From: a bacterium
GTDB taxonomy: Bacteria > CLD3 > SB21
Direction of reading: 5' to 3'
NCBI GenBank assembly: GCA_019695335.1
Contig: JAIBAF010000004.1
Coordinates: forward strand, 1 to 64,000
DNA: 64,000 bases
The notes beneath the pieces were generated by a model. The model was not told where the DNA came from and did no database searches. It saw only the letters and a program-made list of their open reading frames with translations. The position numbers were made by a program, and so were the translations under genes. Positions 1-8,951 of this stretch are shown here, piece by piece (positions within the stretch are counted from its first letter, which is position 1; each line of letters opens with the position of its first letter).

Positions 1-1121
1 GTCACAGCCGGTACATTTGCAGGCGTGCCCGTCAAACATTCATTCGCCAACAATGCAAATAACATTGCTTCTTTGGCTTCGGCCGGAATTCCAAATTCAG
101 CCGATGAGCGGATGGTCGCGGTTTGAAAATGAAACTTCAATCTTTCCATCAAGTAACTATTCTTAATGCCACCACCGCTGACGATCAGCTCGTGCAAATC
201 GTGTTTGGAAAATTTTTTAACCTGATCAAAAATACTTCGTGCTGTTGCCTCGGCCAGCGTAGCGACTTTGTCGGCCGGCGCAATATCTATAAAATCTTTG
301 AAAATCTCTTCAGAAAATTTCTTCCCAAACATTTCCCTTCCGGTCGATTTTGGCGGTTTAATGTTAAAATATTCATGCTGCAAAATAGCGCTTGCAATTC
401 CTTCATGAATTTTTCCGGACCGAGCGATATTGCCGTTATCGTCGAACGGCTCATTAAAAAATTCCTGCACTGCATAATCGATTAACATATTCCCAGGGCC
501 AGTATCAAACGCCGCCAACTCATCCAGTGTTCCGCCGGCCGGAAGGAGCGTTATATTAGCAATTCCGCCGATATTTAAAATGCCGCGATGCTTTTGAGGA
601 TCGCGAAAAACAATGTAATCGAAATACGGCACGAGCGGAGCTCCGCTTCCACCCGCTGCAACGTCAGCCATTCGAAAATCTCCGACTGTCAGGATTTCCG
701 TCTGCTGGGCTATCACCGACGGATCGCCGAGTTGCAACGTCGAATGAACGGCATTATCAAATAGAATTTCTTTTGCAGGATGATGGAAAATCGTTTGGCC
801 GTGCGAACCGATCGCCGTTATTGTCTTGCGTTCGATCTGGTGTTTTTCGATAAAGCGATTAATCCCATCAGCAAAAACTTTCCCGATGAGCATGTTGGCC
901 TGGCTTATTTGACTTGGGGTCCCTCGATCAATCAGATCCAGTAAATAACGTTTCCACCCTTCCGGAAAAGGAAATTCTTCAAATGCATCAAGACGCAGAC
1001 GAAGCGAATCGCCCGTTCCGCTGACCCGTACTAACGCGATGTCCAGCGCATCCATCGAAGTACCGGAATTAATGCCGATCACCTGACGATTTTTTTCCGG
1101 CTCTATAAAATTTATTTTCAT
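1..1121 (-). CDS. anmK: Anhydro-N-acetylmuramic acid kinase, 3' end cut by window edge
   Basis: Cytoplasmic sugar kinase that hydrates and phosphorylates 1,6-anhydro-MurNAc to MurNAc-6-phosphate during cell-wall recycling. The open frame runs off the left edge, so 373 codons are visible and roughly a dozen C-terminal residues are probably missing. The N-terminal nucleotide-binding motif GTSMDALD follows the start (ATG at 1121), 'FDTGPGN' lies mid-protein, and the end runs into 'PANVPAVT', the usual AnmK C-terminal stretch. It is divergent from the next gene with a 130-bp gap. No other recycling gene is visible nearby. Confidence 0.93.
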   Translation of the reverse strand, partial: MKINFIEPEKNRQVIGINSGTSMDALDIALVRVSGTGDSLRLRLDAFEEFPFPEGWKRYLLDLIDRGTPSQISQANMLIGKVFADGINRFIEKHQIERKTITAIGSHGQTIFHHPAKEILFDNAVHSTLQLGDPSVIAQQTEILTVGDFRMADVAAGGSGAPLVPYFDYIVFRDPQKHRGILNIGGIANITLLPAGGTLDELAAFDTGPGNMLIDYAVQEFFNEPFDDNGNIARSGKIHEGIASAILQHEYFNIKPPKSTGREMFGKKFSEEIFKDFIDIAPADKVATLAEATARSIFDQVKKFSKHDLHELIVSGGGIKNSYLMERLKFHFQTATIRSSAEFGIPAEAKEAMLFALLANECLTGTPANVPAV

Positions 1122-1251
1122 GAATCTAAAATGAAACTTTTGACGTAGAAAAACAATTGAATTCTAATCTTTGGTTTTAATTTCTTGCGCGATGTTGTAT
1201 TTTGGCTTAAATTGGTAACGCTCTTTTTCCACTTTAAAAAGCGGAGCGCTT

Positions 1252-1746
1252 ATGAATACGGCAATAAAAGACACGACCGGCGCAGGTAAAACACTTGATA
1301 AATTATTAAACTGGTGGGACCGGCTCTCATTTAATCGAGAAACAGAGGCACCGGTCACGGCCGAAGTTTTGATCATGGATTATGAATACGAATGGCAATT
1401 GTTGCGTCATTTGGAAGTTTCGCGCCTGCAATCGCGTTATCCTTTTATCGAAACAATTTTAGAAAAAGTCATTCACGAGCAGCGCAGCCAAATGCAGCAA
1501 CTCAAAGACAAAATAGCTGAACTGACAGGCGAAGAACCTCAGGCGGCGTCACCGGATGTACCCAGGGAAATCGGTGTACCTTTATCGCTGGATATTCAAT
1601 ACGCGCATGAATTATACGACCTGTATCGCCAGCAAATACCTATGTTTGATCACGTAGGTATTCAAACTTTTTTAGAATCCATGGCGGAAGCAAAAAAGTT
1701 GCAGGCGCAAACGTTATTGGAATTAGCTCCTAAATTTCATAACTGA
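1252..1746 (+). CDS. Hypothetical helical protein upstream of PurE-like gene
   Basis: 164 residues, not recognised. There is no signal peptide or membrane segment. The sequence is rich in Glu, Gln, Leu and His and predicts long amphipathic helices (about residues 40-90 and 112-160) separated by a Pro-rich linker near 95-110. A ferritin-like or other helical-bundle fold is possible, since the helices carry E-x-x-H-type spacing near residue 73, but the second expected metal motif is not evident. A GGAG-like element precedes the ATG. The gene lies 12 bp upstream of the PurE-like gene, so the two are probably co-transcribed. Confidence 0.7.
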   Translation: MNTAIKDTTGAGKTLDKLLNWWDRLSFNRETEAPVTAEVLIMDYEYEWQLLRHLEVSRLQSRYPFIETILEKVIHEQRSQMQQLKDKIAELTGEEPQAASPDVPREIGVPLSLDIQYAHELYDLYRQQIPMFDHVGIQTFLESMAEAKKLQAQTLLELAPKFHN

Positions 1747-1758
1747 GGAAACGCAGAC

Positions 1759-2226
1759 ATGCATTTAACCGAGGTCGCGATCATCATCGATCACGCGAAT
1801 GATATGGAACACATTCGCCCTTGTAAAGAATACCTGGATCATTTCGGTGTTCGGTACGATGTACAAGTTTTATCGGCCATGCGCGATCCTGATGCGTTGG
1901 CCGAATATGTCGTGAAGGGGCCGGAACGCGGCATTAAACTTTTTATCGCCGCTGCGGGAATCGGCGCTCAATTGGCCGGCGTGATTGCTTCGAAAACGTT
2001 CGTGCCGGTCATCGGCGTGCCGCTGGCTACAACCGACATCAACGGCGTGGATGCTTTGTATGCGATGGTACAAATGACAGAAGGGGTTCCGGTGGCAACG
2101 GTGTCAATCGGGATACACGGTTTGAAAAATGCCGCAGTGCTGGCTGCCGAAATTCTTGCTCTATCCGACGCACGGCTCAAGGAAAGGCTTCGTTTTTTTA
2201 AACAAAACGGCTGCAAATTCGCTTAA
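1759..2226 (+). CDS. PurE-like (N5-CAIR mutase family) protein with altered active site
   Basis: 155 residues, about the length of the catalytic core of class I PurE, which converts N5-CAIR to CAIR in purine synthesis. The fold signature is clear: 'PVIGVP' (83-88), a 'VDALYAMVQM' segment, 'GVPVATVSIG', then 'NAAVLAAEIL'. The residues that define the active site differ, however. The GSxSD loop is replaced by DHAND (11-15), the SAHRTP motif carrying the catalytic His reads SAMRDP (39-44, Met41 in place of His), and the AHLPG motif reads AQLAG (70-74). It may be a non-canonical paralogue with another substrate or a ligand-binding role. No purK is adjacent. The family is secure; enzymatic PurE activity is doubtful. 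Confidence 0.8.
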   Translation: MHLTEVAIIIDHANDMEHIRPCKEYLDHFGVRYDVQVLSAMRDPDALAEYVVKGPERGIKLFIAAAGIGAQLAGVIASKTFVPVIGVPLATTDINGVDALYAMVQMTEGVPVATVSIGIHGLKNAAVLAAEILALSDARLKERLRFFKQNGCKFA

Positions 2227-2236
2227 GGATTACGGA

Positions 2237-2974
2237 ATGCCGAATAAACGCGCGTTGATTGTCATACCTACCTACAACGAAAAAGACAACCTGCCGATTC
2301 TCATCGAACGTATTTTCAAAATAGATCTGAGTGTGTATGTGTCCGAACTTCATCTTTTGGTAGTCGATGATAATTCTCCCGACGGTACTGCTGAACTTGT
2401 TCGCACGCTCCAAAAAAGCGATTCAAGAATTCATCTCCTTTTACGATCTGAAAAACAAGGTCTTGGTAAAGCCTATGTGGCCGGTTTTGATTACGCGCTT
2501 CAAAACAGTTATGACTATATTTTTGAAATGGATGCAGATTTATCGCATGATCCCAATTATCTCCCGGATTTTTTGAATCGGATCCAGCATTGCGATCTCG
2601 TGATCGGTTCGCGTTACGTCAAAGGCGTCAACGTGATCAATTGGCCGCTGTCGCGCCTGCTGATCAGTTATTTTGGCAATAAATATGCTCGGTGGGTTAC
2701 AGGAATGCCGATCCAGGACTCTACGGCGGGATATAAATGTTTCAAGCGTGAAACTCTCCAGTCCATCGACTTGACCCGGGTCAGTGCAAGCGGTTATTCT
2801 TTCCAGATTGAAATGAATTATCGCGCATGGATTTTAAAATTTAAAATTTGCGAAATTCCTATTATATTTTATGACCGTACGATCGGTGCATCGAAAATGT
2901 CTACCAATATTATCCGGGAAGGGTTTCTACTCGTTTGGAAATTAAAAATCAGAAATTTTTTCGGAAAATTATAA
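2237..2974 (+). CDS. Polyprenol-phosphate mannosyltransferase-like GT2 glycosyltransferase
   Basis: Family-2 glycosyltransferase of the dolichol/polyprenol-phosphate mannose synthase type, which moves a sugar from a nucleotide donor to a polyprenyl phosphate at the inner membrane face. The start '[14 protein letters not shown]' is the classic GT2 beginning, followed by '[10 protein letters not shown]' (nucleotide binding), '[10 protein letters not shown]' (DxD-type metal site), and 'IGSRYVKG' in the middle. 245 residues from the ATG at 2237, chosen because AAGG lies 9 nt upstream and homology begins at once; an in-frame ATG at 2129 would overlap the previous gene by about 100 nt. No C-terminal GtrA-like membrane domain is present. 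Confidence 0.9.
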   Translation: MPNKRALIVIPTYNEKDNLPILIERIFKIDLSVYVSELHLLVVDDNSPDGTAELVRTLQKSDSRIHLLLRSEKQGLGKAYVAGFDYALQNSYDYIFEMDADLSHDPNYLPDFLNRIQHCDLVIGSRYVKGVNVINWPLSRLLISYFGNKYARWVTGMPIQDSTAGYKCFKRETLQSIDLTRVSASGYSFQIEMNYRAWILKFKICEIPIIFYDRTIGASKMSTNIIREGFLLVWKLKIRNFFGKL

Positions 2975-2987
2975 AGGAGGATTTCTA

Positions 2988-3938
2988 TTGCCTGTTATTT
3001 TAGATTTTGAAAAGCCGATTGCCGAGCTTGAGAACAAAATTAAAGGCATGCAGAGCGTGGCCAATGTCGATCTCTCAAGCGAGGTGAACGCTCTTGAACA
3101 AAAGCTTGAACAATTACGCGAGGAAATTTATTCCAAGTTGACGCCATGGCAGAAAGTGCAGTTGGCACGACATCCCGAGCGCCCCCGCTCACTGGATTAC
3201 ATTGAGCGTTTTTGCGAAGGATTTACTGAACTGCACGGTGACAGACTTTTTGGCGATGATCATGCGATTGTCGGCGGTTTCGGAAAAATTGATGGCCAAC
3301 CTTTTATGGTCATCGGCCAGCAAAAAGGCAAAGACACTAAAAGCAATCTGTACCGCAATTTTGGAATGCCTAATCCCGAAGGTTATCGTAAAGCCATGCG
3401 ATTGATGCGGATGGCCTCGAAGTTCAATCGTCCGGTATTGACACTCATCGACACACCCGGCGCTTTTCCAGGAATCGAAGCCGAAGAACGCGGACAAGCA
3501 GAAGCCATTGCACGTAATCTGCTTGAAATGGCCCGCCTTCCGATTCCGATCATTTGCGTCGTCATCGGAGAAGGCGCATCCGGAGGCGCTTTGGGTATTG
3601 GAGTGGGCGATAAACTGCTTATGATGGAAAATACATGGTACTCGGTCATTGCGCCTGAATCGTGTTCCAGTATCTTATGGCGCAGTTGGGAGCATAAAGA
3701 AAAAGCTGCATCCGCGCTCAAACTAACAGCCGACGATTTGCTAAAACTGAACGTTATTGACCGGATCATCAAAGAACCATTGGGTGGCGCTAATCGCGAC
3801 TATGATCTTGCGGCACAATTCGTTAAGGTGGCTGTGATGGAAGAATACAGAAACCTCACTGCCAAACCCGTCTCCGTACTTCTTGATGAACGTATTGATA
3901 AGTATTCTCACATGGGCTTTTGGGGAGAAATGAAATAA
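2988..3938 (+). CDS. accA: Acetyl-CoA carboxylase carboxyltransferase subunit alpha
   Basis: Alpha half of the carboxyltransferase that transfers the carboxyl group from biotin-BCCP to acetyl-CoA, the first step of fatty-acid synthesis; it partners AccD, which is not in this window. 316 residues, close to the usual 315-320. A coiled N-terminus (10-50) is followed by '[15 protein letters not shown]', 'GDRLFGDD', 'DTPGAFPG' and the oxyanion-hole glycines '[10 protein letters not shown]'. The start is TTG, 5-7 nt after a perfect AAAGGAGG ribosome-binding site. It lies 13 bp after the glycosyltransferase and directly abuts the thioesterase gene. Confidence 0.97.
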   Translation: MPVILDFEKPIAELENKIKGMQSVANVDLSSEVNALEQKLEQLREEIYSKLTPWQKVQLARHPERPRSLDYIERFCEGFTELHGDRLFGDDHAIVGGFGKIDGQPFMVIGQQKGKDTKSNLYRNFGMPNPEGYRKAMRLMRMASKFNRPVLTLIDTPGAFPGIEAEERGQAEAIARNLLEMARLPIPIICVVIGEGASGGALGIGVGDKLLMMENTWYSVIAPESCSSILWRSWEHKEKAASALKLTADDLLKLNVIDRIIKEPLGGANRDYDLAAQFVKVAVMEEYRNLTAKPVSVLLDERIDKYSHMGFWGEMK

Positions 3939-4343
3939 GTGAGCATCTTCTCTCAACCATGCGTAACGATCATTCGCGTTCGTTATGCTGAAACGGATGC
4001 GATGGCCGTTGCGCATCATGCGAGCTATTTACCATGGTTCGAAGTTGGCCGAACCGATATGATCCGCGCTATGGGTTACCCTTACAAAGAAATGGAAGCC
4101 GATGGTGTACTTCTGCCGGTAATCGAAGTTCAGGCCAACTATATCCGGTCTGTTCATTACGATGACGTATTGGAACTTCATTCATTTCCTCTTGAACAAT
4201 CCGGCTCGCGTTTGAAGATCGGTTATGAAATGTATCGGGATAAAATTTTGGTGGCCAAAGGCCATACCATTCATGCTTTTACAGACAAACAAGGCAGGCC
4301 GATTCGCCCCCCACAAAAATTTTTAGAAAAGCTTACGAAGTGA
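3939..4343 (+). CDS. YbgC-type acyl-CoA thioesterase (hotdog fold)
   Basis: 134-residue hotdog-fold thioesterase of the YbgC/4-hydroxybenzoyl-CoA family, hydrolysing acyl-CoA thioesters in the cytoplasm. The motif 'RVRYAETDAMAVAHHASY' near residues 13-30 contains the family's Asp followed by the His pair. It starts with GTG immediately after the accA stop codon, so translation is probably coupled, and a link to fatty-acid or phospholipid metabolism is a reasonable inference. It could act on branched or aromatic acyl-CoAs instead; the substrate cannot be read from the sequence. Confidence 0.88.
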   Translation: MSIFSQPCVTIIRVRYAETDAMAVAHHASYLPWFEVGRTDMIRAMGYPYKEMEADGVLLPVIEVQANYIRSVHYDDVLELHSFPLEQSGSRLKIGYEMYRDKILVAKGHTIHAFTDKQGRPIRPPQKFLEKLTK

Positions 4344-4346
4344 AAA

Positions 4347-4934
4347 ATGAAAACGTTTTTGTTGTTCTGCTTATTATCTTCGATAGGTTTTGCGCAAAAT
4401 AAATTTGATGTTAATATTTTCCGTGCGATTAATAATCAGCACACACCCTTTACAGATGATTTTTTTAAAACAACCACGAACAGCGCAAAGCCGCTTACAA
4501 TTGCTACGCCAATCGGCTTTGTGGCTACCGGAATACTTGCAAAAGACCGGCAAGCCACAGACACTGGCATCTTGCTGGCCGCTTCTGCCATACTCACAGC
4601 AGGTATTACCTACACTTCGAAAGATATTATTAATCGGAAAAGACCTTACGAAGCACTTAAAAATGTCCATTTGGGAAATTATAAAGAACGTACTGCATCC
4701 ATGCCGTCCGGTCATACCAGTGCTGCATTCGCCACTGCAACAATGGTCTCACTACAATACAAAAAATGGTACGTGACTGTTCCTGCATACACATGGGCAA
4801 GTTTGGTAGGATATAGCCGTATGGCATTGGGGTATCATTATCCGAGCGATGTGATCGTCGGAGCGCTGGTCGGAGCCGGAAGTTCTTATCTTATTTATAA
4901 ACTTCAAAAACCAATCCTGAAAATTTTTCACTGA
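4347..4934 (+). CDS. PAP2-family membrane phosphatase
   Basis: 195-residue phosphatidic-acid-phosphatase type 2 protein with an N-terminal signal peptide ending near 'GFAQ' (16). All three catalytic motifs are present: K92-x6-RP (to Pro100), PSGH (120-123) and SR-x5-H-x3-D (Ser157, Arg158, His164, Asp168). Several hydrophobic helices lie between them. It probably dephosphorylates a lipid phosphate such as undecaprenyl diphosphate or phosphatidate on the periplasmic side. It lies 3 bp after the thioesterase gene in an accA lipid-type operon. The 3' end overlaps the convergent nucleotidyltransferase gene by 7 bp. Confidence 0.92.
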   Translation: MKTFLLFCLLSSIGFAQNKFDVNIFRAINNQHTPFTDDFFKTTTNSAKPLTIATPIGFVATGILAKDRQATDTGILLAASAILTAGITYTSKDIINRKRPYEALKNVHLGNYKERTASMPSGHTSAAFATATMVSLQYKKWYVTVPAYTWASLVGYSRMALGYHYPSDVIVGALVGAGSSYLIYKLQKPILKIFH

Positions 4935-5512
4935 CTAGAATTAGTTTTCAACTTCTCATAATCTTCCCGCGAATCAATATCCCATACAACTCCCGGATCA
5001 GTGACAGCAATTTTCTTCACATTCCTTGTAAAGAATTCAATCGCTTTATATAACAACTTGTCTTCGTCGTGTGATAAACACCACTCTATAAGTGATCGAT
5101 TGACCAAAACCGGATGGCCTTTTTGGTCATTGTAAACCGGAATTACAATATTATCCGAAAAATTTTGTACGATCAAATCGAGTGTGTCAGCCCGAAATAA
5201 CGGCAAATCTCCCGGCGTAATAAAAGCGGCATCCGAGTGTTTTGAAATCGCAGAAAAACCTTGGCGAACAGATGTACTCATTCCCAAAACATGATCCGGG
5301 TTATAAATAAGTTTACAGGGCCAATTCTTCAATGCCTCACGGATGGGCTCATCGTACTTTCCGGTAACTACGATAATTTCAGACGGAGATAACTGAATGA
5401 ATTTTTCAATCACGTGATGAAGAATCGTGCTACCGGCAAACGAAAGAAGCAATTTGTTTTCCTGAAAACGTTGCGACGACCCTGCAGCAAGAATAATTAC
5501 AGAAAAGTTCAT
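4928..5512 (-). CDS. MobA/MocA-like nucleotidyltransferase
   Basis: 194-residue NTP-transferase with the signature LAAGSSxRF...K at residues 8-20, the nucleotide-binding loop of MobA/MocA/GlmU-type enzymes. 'TPGDLPLF' in the middle matches the metal-binding 'GDxP' site of the molybdenum-cofactor cytidylyltransferase (MocA) branch, and 'DIDSREDYEKL' at the end is also typical of that branch. No molybdoenzyme or other Moco gene is visible in the window, so a Moco role is inferred from similarity only. Its start overlaps the stop of the preceding universal stress gene by 4 bp (ATGA). Confidence 0.85.
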   Translation of the reverse strand: MNFSVIILAAGSSQRFQENKLLLSFAGSTILHHVIEKFIQLSPSEIIVVTGKYDEPIREALKNWPCKLIYNPDHVLGMSTSVRQGFSAISKHSDAAFITPGDLPLFRADTLDLIVQNFSDNIVIPVYNDQKGHPVLVNRSLIEWCLSHDEDKLLYKAIEFFTRNVKKIAVTDPGVVWDIDSREDYEKLKTNSSQ

Positions 5513-5982
5513 GGCATACTAAATTGATTTTTTGCGCGAATCGTGAGCACGGCACAGGATGCTTTACGAACTACTTTTTCGGTTACGCTTCCAAGCAGAA
5601 TATGCTCGATAGCGCTCCGCCCATGCGTCGACAAAACAATCAGATCAACGGCTTGTTCACGGGCCGTTCTAACTATTTCAACAAACGCTTTTCCCTGTAC
5701 AAGTAACGTTTCGAGTTCGATCATTCCAAAATCTTTTTCACGCCCCTTGATATCCCGTTCAACCATTGTATGAAGTGACGCTTCGGCTGTCGAACGAATT
5801 CCTTGCTCGATTTCTACCAAGTCAGGCATACCCATCGGCACATCGGTGTAATACACGATGGGTTCGTATACATGCATCAGAATAATTTTTGATTTAAAAA
5901 TTTTCGCCAACATTAACGCTTCTTCCAGAGCCGCTTTGGAAGCGTCGGAAAAATCGGTAGGAACCAGAATTTTTTTAAACAT
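5509..5982 (-). CDS. Universal stress protein (UspA family)
   Basis: 157-residue single UspA domain. The start 'KKILVPTDFSDASKAAL' and the ATP-binding signature 'STHGRS' followed nine residues later by 'GS' (G-2x-G-9x-G-S pattern) mark an ATP-binding Usp. Such proteins bind nucleotide as dimers and assist survival under stress. It is the first gene of a two-gene unit with the downstream nucleotidyltransferase (4-bp overlap). A purine-rich AGGAG lies just upstream of the start. Confidence 0.93.
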   Translation of the reverse strand: MFKKILVPTDFSDASKAALEEALMLAKIFKSKIILMHVYEPIVYYTDVPMGMPDLVEIEQGIRSTAEASLHTMVERDIKGREKDFGMIELETLLVQGKAFVEIVRTAREQAVDLIVLSTHGRSAIEHILLGSVTEKVVRKASCAVLTIRAKNQFSMP

Positions 5983-6006
5983 AATGGTCTCCTTTCTTTG
6001 AAAAGT

Positions 6007-6630
6007 CTACAAACTTCCCAAAATCACTTTCAGATCATACAGACGCTGTTCAAGCCCTTCCGGTTGCATGAGCAATGAAATGCCCGCAACGCCGGCTGCT
6101 CCTGCTTCTATGAATTTTTTCACATTAGCCAATGTCATTCCACCTAACGCATATACTGGAATCGGCGAATGATCACAGATCGAATGAAATTCGTCGAGTG
6201 AAAGAATCGGATGCCCTGCCGGTTTCGACGGCGATGGAGCGACCGGTCCCAATACCACAAAATCCGCTCCGAGCCCGGACGCCGATTGTACATCGGATTC
6301 GGAATGAGTCGAAACTCCAATGAGAGCTTGTTTTCTTAAAATCATTCGCGCCCGATCAGCCGGCAAACTATTGCTTGTCAAATGTACACCGTTTAATCCA
6401 AGACTCAAAGCAATATCGATGCGATCATTGATCAGAATTTTTACATCGTACGGCTCGGCAATCGACCGGATCCGTTCGCATAATTGATATAACTCAACCG
6501 GCGATAAATCTTTTTCTCTAATTTGAATACAGCCAACACCGGATTGAAAAGCTTTTTCAAGATGGTGAAAATATTTTTCACCGGTAAGGTTGCGATCGGT
6601 GATCCCGTAAAATTTAAACCCTGGAATCAT
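6007..6630 (-). CDS. ThiE/TenI-family protein (thiamine phosphate synthase-like)
   Basis: TIM-barrel protein of the thiamine-phosphate synthase/TenI family, 207 residues from the ATG at 6630. ThiE features include 'IQIREKDLS' (phosphate/substrate loop), 'ILINDRIDIA', 'GVHL', 'IGVSTHS' and the phosphate-binding 'YALGGM'. In place of the usual HLGQxDLP the sequence reads HLTSNSLP, so it could be a TenI-like thiazole tautomerase or a divergent ThiE. The ATG at 6630 fits homology; an upstream ATG at 6657 would add nine residues. It overlaps the end of the preceding gene by 17 bp. No other thiamine gene or TPP riboswitch was seen. Confidence 0.8.
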   Translation of the reverse strand: MIPGFKFYGITDRNLTGEKYFHHLEKAFQSGVGCIQIREKDLSPVELYQLCERIRSIAEPYDVKILINDRIDIALSLGLNGVHLTSNSLPADRARMILRKQALIGVSTHSESDVQSASGLGADFVVLGPVAPSPSKPAGHPILSLDEFHSICDHSPIPVYALGGMTLANVKKFIEAGAAGVAGISLLMQPEGLEQRLYDLKVILGSL

Positions 6631-7642
6631 GACGTTTGAAGAAATTAAAATGAACAAGATAAAAAAGACCGATCACTCCCGGCAGCAAAACGTTGCTCAG
6701 AAAAATCATGATAGAGGCATTGAATGCGGCCGAGGCTGAAATACCGAGCTTACCAAGAAAATAAATCGATGCGCCTTCGCGCACTCCAATGTCCATTAAT
6801 GCGATGGGCAGTAAAGACTTGGCAAACATAACGCTCGACGCGCCTATCAATCCGTCGCTGATTGGCATAGGAGTAAATGCGTTGATAAACCAGTAAAACT
6901 GGACATAAATAATCAATTGAAAAATCAGCGCATAAGCAAGACTCGGCGCAAAATGATGTTTCTTGAAGTTCTCCGACGCCGAAATCAATGAAAATATTTT
7001 ATCGCGAAACGGCGCATAATGAAATATCTTTTTGGATGACCGGATGACATCACGGACACGTTCGGGCACAAACGCCACCATCGACAAAATAGTAATGAGT
7101 AAAACACCAAAAATTATTACGAGTGTTTTAATCTCGGTCCCCGGTTGAAATTGGAATTCAATCATCATTACCATTCCGATTAAACCAAAAACGGAAAGCG
7201 CCAGTTGTGAGAAAACTTTGTCGATGATTGACATCCCGGTAATTTCTGAACGCCGGACGGAAGTCAAAAAAAGGCCTTTTCCCAATTCACCCAACCGGCC
7301 CGGAGTTACTAATCCGATAGAAAAACCGCACATCAGTGAAGCAAAGATATCCCGGTTCGATATCGCCGGATTCAAAATGTGAGTCAGATAACGCCATTTG
7401 TAATGTTGAATTAAAATATTCGGAATGGTCATGGCTAATCCAATCCCGAATGCGTTCCAATTGATCTCACTGAATTCCGCGCGTATCTCGGTCAGCTGAA
7501 TTTTTGTAGCGATAAAGTAAAATAAAAAAACCGTAATTCCGATTTTGATCAACAATAACAGAGTTTTTTTTAAACTGTTTTTTGGATTGCCATCTGGAGT
7601 AGAATTGATTTCCGGGCTATTTTCGATAGGATTATCGGTCAT
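6614..7642 (-). CDS. Flippase-like integral membrane protein (YbhN/UPF0104, LPG-synthase TM-domain family)
   Basis: 342 residues with a polar N-terminus (1-30) and about eight membrane helices. The family-typical pattern 'PGRLGELGKG' is present, and 'ALMDIGVREGA' is the hallmark of the AglD/YbhN/MprF N-terminal 'flippase-like' domain. Proteins of this family are thought to move lipid-linked molecules across the inner membrane; the substrate here is unknown. The downstream ThiE-like gene overlaps its end, and the EnvC-like gene lies 55 bp upstream, so it may belong to an envelope operon. Confidence 0.85.
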   Translation of the reverse strand: MTDNPIENSPEINSTPDGNPKNSLKKTLLLLIKIGITVFLFYFIATKIQLTEIRAEFSEINWNAFGIGLAMTIPNILIQHYKWRYLTHILNPAISNRDIFASLMCGFSIGLVTPGRLGELGKGLFLTSVRRSEITGMSIIDKVFSQLALSVFGLIGMVMMIEFQFQPGTEIKTLVIIFGVLLITILSMVAFVPERVRDVIRSSKKIFHYAPFRDKIFSLISASENFKKHHFAPSLAYALIFQLIIYVQFYWFINAFTPMPISDGLIGASSVMFAKSLLPIALMDIGVREGASIYFLGKLGISASAAFNASIMIFLSNVLLPGVIGLFYLVHFNFFKRHDSRV

Positions 7643-7697
7643 GGAAAAATCTTATGCCATCAAAATTCTTACGATAATGATTTTTTTGTATCAGAGA

Positions 7698-8951
7698 TCA
7701 TTTCAACCAGCCTTGCGGATCCAACGGTTCGCCGCTTTTATAAACGCCAAAATGTAAAATAGGCTGGCCTTCATCGGATTCATCGACCCGCGCGATCACG
7801 TCACCGGCATTGAGAGTCTGATCCGGATTAACGTAGATTTCTCCTAAATGCGCATAGACTGTATAATAGCCGCCGCCGTGATCAATCAACAGCGTATTGC
7901 CAAAACGCCGGAGCCACGTGACAACAGAGACACGACCTTTGGCAACCGCATGAACTTCGCTATTAGTATTCGTCAAAATATCTACGCCGGGATTGCGAGT
8001 CTTTGTACCTAAGACCGGATGGATGTGATCGCCAAATTTTTTAACGATGCGGCCAGCCGCCGGCAAAGGCAGCTTACCTTTGTATTGAATGAAATTAGAC
8101 TTTTCTTCATATACAGGCCTTTTATAAGTCTTGACAGTTGTCTTATTTTCAGCCAAAGCTTTTTGTTTGTTGGCTTCTTCTAATGCCTCCTGTTCTTTTT
8201 TCTTTCTTTCCAGTTCGGCAATCAAAGTTTGCATCGTTTCAATATCATCTTTTCGTTGCTCGATCAAAGAGGCCAGAAGCTTTTTGTCTTTTCGGATTTT
8301 TTGCAGCGCCTGTGTTCGCTTTTTTAACTCACCGTCCAATGAGGCTTTTTCATTCTTTTTCAGGCGAATCAATTGTGTTTGCATTAATAATTCGCCTTCG
8401 ATTTGCTTTTTTTGCGAAACGATTGAATTTTTTTTGCGACGCAAAACCGACAAGTCTTTTTTATCCTGATCGGTAATAATCTTCAGATACTTCATTCTCG
8501 AATAAGCCTGCGTTAACGACTGGGACGTAAGAATAAACGCCAGCGGATCTTCTTCACGATGTTTATAAACCTGAACCAGCCGCTGACTCGTGAGTTTTTT
8601 TAATCGGGCCAATTCATCCTGTGTTTGTTCCAGAATAACACGCAGAGTTGCGATATTGGCTTCCGTAATCTGTCGCCCTTTTTCCAATTCGCCGATAAGT
8701 TGCTGTAGCAAACCGATCTTACCGTTTACGTCATTCAATTTTTCCAGTTCGCTTTTTTCACTTTGAGATTTCGATGATAATTTTGATTCGTAGTTTTTAA
8801 TTTCTGTCTGAAGTTTTTTCAGGTTTTTCTGATGATCGGTAATTTTCTTCTGGAAGTTTTGGCTGACAATCAAACCGGTAAGGATAACCGCACCGAGAAA
8901 TCCAATCAGAACCCGCTTTGAAATAAGTTTTAAATTGTTGAGGTCAAGCAT
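7698..8951 (-). CDS. EnvC/NlpD-like murein hydrolase activator with degenerate LytM domain
   Basis: 417 residues. A short cytoplasmic start and one membrane helix (about 12-30) lead to long K/E/Q-rich coiled coils (about 30-290) and a C-terminal M23/LytM domain (from about 310). Zinc-peptidase ligands are missing: the H-x-G-x-D motif reads N-P-G-V-D, and the HxH near the end reads I-L-H, although 'YAHL' and the second His remain. This is the pattern of EnvC-type amidase activators, which regulate septal peptidoglycan cleavage rather than cutting it. The start at 8951 overlaps the radical SAM stop by 8 bp (ATGCTTGA); an in-frame ATG at 9059 would lie deep inside that gene. Confidence 0.87.
   Translation of the reverse strand: MLDLNNLKLISKRVLIGFLGAVILTGLIVSQNFQKKITDHQKNLKKLQTEIKNYESKLSSKSQSEKSELEKLNDVNGKIGLLQQLIGELEKGRQITEANIATLRVILEQTQDELARLKKLTSQRLVQVYKHREEDPLAFILTSQSLTQAYSRMKYLKIITDQDKKDLSVLRRKKNSIVSQKKQIEGELLMQTQLIRLKKNEKASLDGELKKRTQALQKIRKDKKLLASLIEQRKDDIETMQTLIAELERKKKEQEALEEANKQKALAENKTTVKTYKRPVYEEKSNFIQYKGKLPLPAAGRIVKKFGDHIHPVLGTKTRNPGVDILTNTNSEVHAVAKGRVSVVTWLRRFGNTLLIDHGGGYYTVYAHLGEIYVNPDQTLNAGDVIARVDESDEGQPILHFGVYKSGEPLDPQGWLK

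Noticed and set aside
123-485. Plus-strand open frame of 120 residues near the left edge
   Set aside because: It is antisense to the anmK reading frame, which has clear kinase motifs.
8131-8476. Two plus-strand open frames (112 residues each) opposite the coiled-coil part of the EnvC-like gene
   Set aside because: They arise from the Lys/Glu-rich antisense codons; their Phe/Ser/Cys-rich composition is typical of shadow frames.
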